Shown: one piece after another, positions 12,228 to 12,553 of the stretch
Numbering within the stretch: position 1 is the stretch's first letter
Layout: the number at the start of each line of letters is the position of its first letter
From: an uncultured Candidatus Saccharibacteria bacterium
GTDB taxonomy: Bacteria > Patescibacteria > Saccharimonadia > Saccharimonadales > Nanosynbacteraceae
Direction: 5' to 3'
Length of the DNA stretch: 12,553 nt
Assembly: GCA_947097375.1 (NCBI GenBank)
Contig: CAMURE010000013.1
Location: 1-12,553 of the forward strand
Translations under genes and position numbers: made by a program
Notes under the pieces: model-generated
Databases searched by the model: none
Seen by the model: the letters and a program-made list of their open reading frames with translations, nothing else
Told to the model about the DNA's origin: nothing

Positions 12228-12553
12228 TCAATCTAATAAAGTTAGGTGCAGCAACCGGCTTTCAACCGTCCGCACCCCCTGCCATTCATTGACAGTTGGC
12301 TGGAACCACGCCGCTACCTCGTCGCCTGGCTCGCGGAAAAACTCCTCTGGCGCGTTAAATGCCAGCACCTGCAACACTTTGCTGTTTTTATCACGCAGCG
12401 CTAATTTAACGTGCTGCCCGTCCGCGCCCATTCGTCGCATACTCAACACTGAGGTCCTGGTAATTTTTAGCACTGGCTCGGGATTACCATTGCCAAATGG
12501 TTCCATTTTCGCCAGATTTGCCACCAATTCCTCATCAATTTCCGAAAAATCAT
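12228..12553 (-). CDS. recJ: Single-strand DNA exonuclease RecJ, C-terminal end
   Basis: The frame is open to the right edge, so the 5' end is missing; about 108 codons are visible, ending in TGA. The segment LAKMEPFGNGNPEPVLKITR is the hallmark start of the RecJ C-terminal OB-type domain, followed by GQHVKLALRDKNSKVLQVLAFN and ending HLTLLD. RecJ degrades 5' single-stranded ends in recombination and mismatch repair. The DHH catalytic part would lie outside the window. No promoter or terminator is visible at its 3' end. Confidence 0.9.
   Translation of the reverse strand, partial: DFSEIDEELVANLAKMEPFGNGNPEPVLKITRTSVLSMRRMGADGQHVKLALRDKNSKVLQVLAFNAPEEFFREPGDEVAAWFQPTVNEWQGVRTVESRLLHLTLLD

Noticed and set aside
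1..12553. UGA read as glycine (Gracilibacteria/Absconditabacteria code)
   Set aside because: TGA ends recJ, the phosphatase, the 2H and the thioredoxin-like genes at natural lengths, and no gene needs it as sense.
1..12553. CRISPR arrays, tRNA genes and insertion sequences
   Set aside because: No regularly spaced repeats, no tRNA cloverleaf or transposase-like frame was seen on either strand.

Overview
All recognisable genes lie on the minus strand, so the window reads right to left. The gene content (ftsA-ftsZ-nrdR, rpsU-yqeY-adk-map, recJ, ileS), the very compact layout with TAATG/ATGA overlaps, the many starts without leaders, and two lineage-type hypothetical genes suggest a small-genome bacterium of the Patescibacteria/CPR, most likely a Saccharibacteria (TM7) member. 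That placement is inferred from gene content only. TGA ends several genes and no ORF needs it as glycine, so the genetic code looks standard.

Layout, right to left: the 3' end of recJ (12553-12228); a 170-bp spacer with a strong promoter; an unrecognised gene (12027-11155) ending at a hairpin; rpsU-yqeY-adk-map (11076-9070), the core translation and nucleotide operon; ftsA (9048-7825) from a promoter inside the end of map; ftsZ-nrdR-thioredoxin-like-VKOR (7771-5268), four genes joined by overlaps; a LiaF-like membrane protein (5216-4527) with its own promoter and a terminator; a hypothetical gene (4369-3237) split by a G7 tract; a T-box riboswitch leader (about 3180-2916); then 2H phosphoesterase - inositol monophosphatase family - ileS (2858 to the left edge).

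The most striking part is the last operon. The leader carries an exact UGGUACC T-box bulge in a perfectly paired two-stem antiterminator/antisequestrator, a competing hairpin that covers a Shine-Dalgarno sequence, and a plausible AUC specifier, so it probably senses uncharged tRNA-Ile. The ileS at the end of the operon has a complete GNAT acetyltransferase domain inserted in frame in its catalytic Rossmann fold, just before the CP1 editing domain. The insert is AT-richer than its flanks (about 43% GC against 59-67%, hand counted) and is bracketed by a 7-bp direct repeat exactly 168 codons apart. A tRNA-Ile-sensing switch driving an IleRS-acetyltransferase chimera is the best candidate here for an undescribed system.

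Other points: a hypothetical gene whose ATG-initiated first 40 codons are in a different frame from the remaining 332, with the junction at an in-phase G_GGG_GGG slippery heptamer; an NrdR with none of the zinc-ribbon cysteines; a thioredoxin-fold protein without CxxC coupled to VKOR; and a repeated promoter-start module (TATACT-nn-GCATATG) that predicts leaderless mRNAs for ftsA and the LiaF-like gene.
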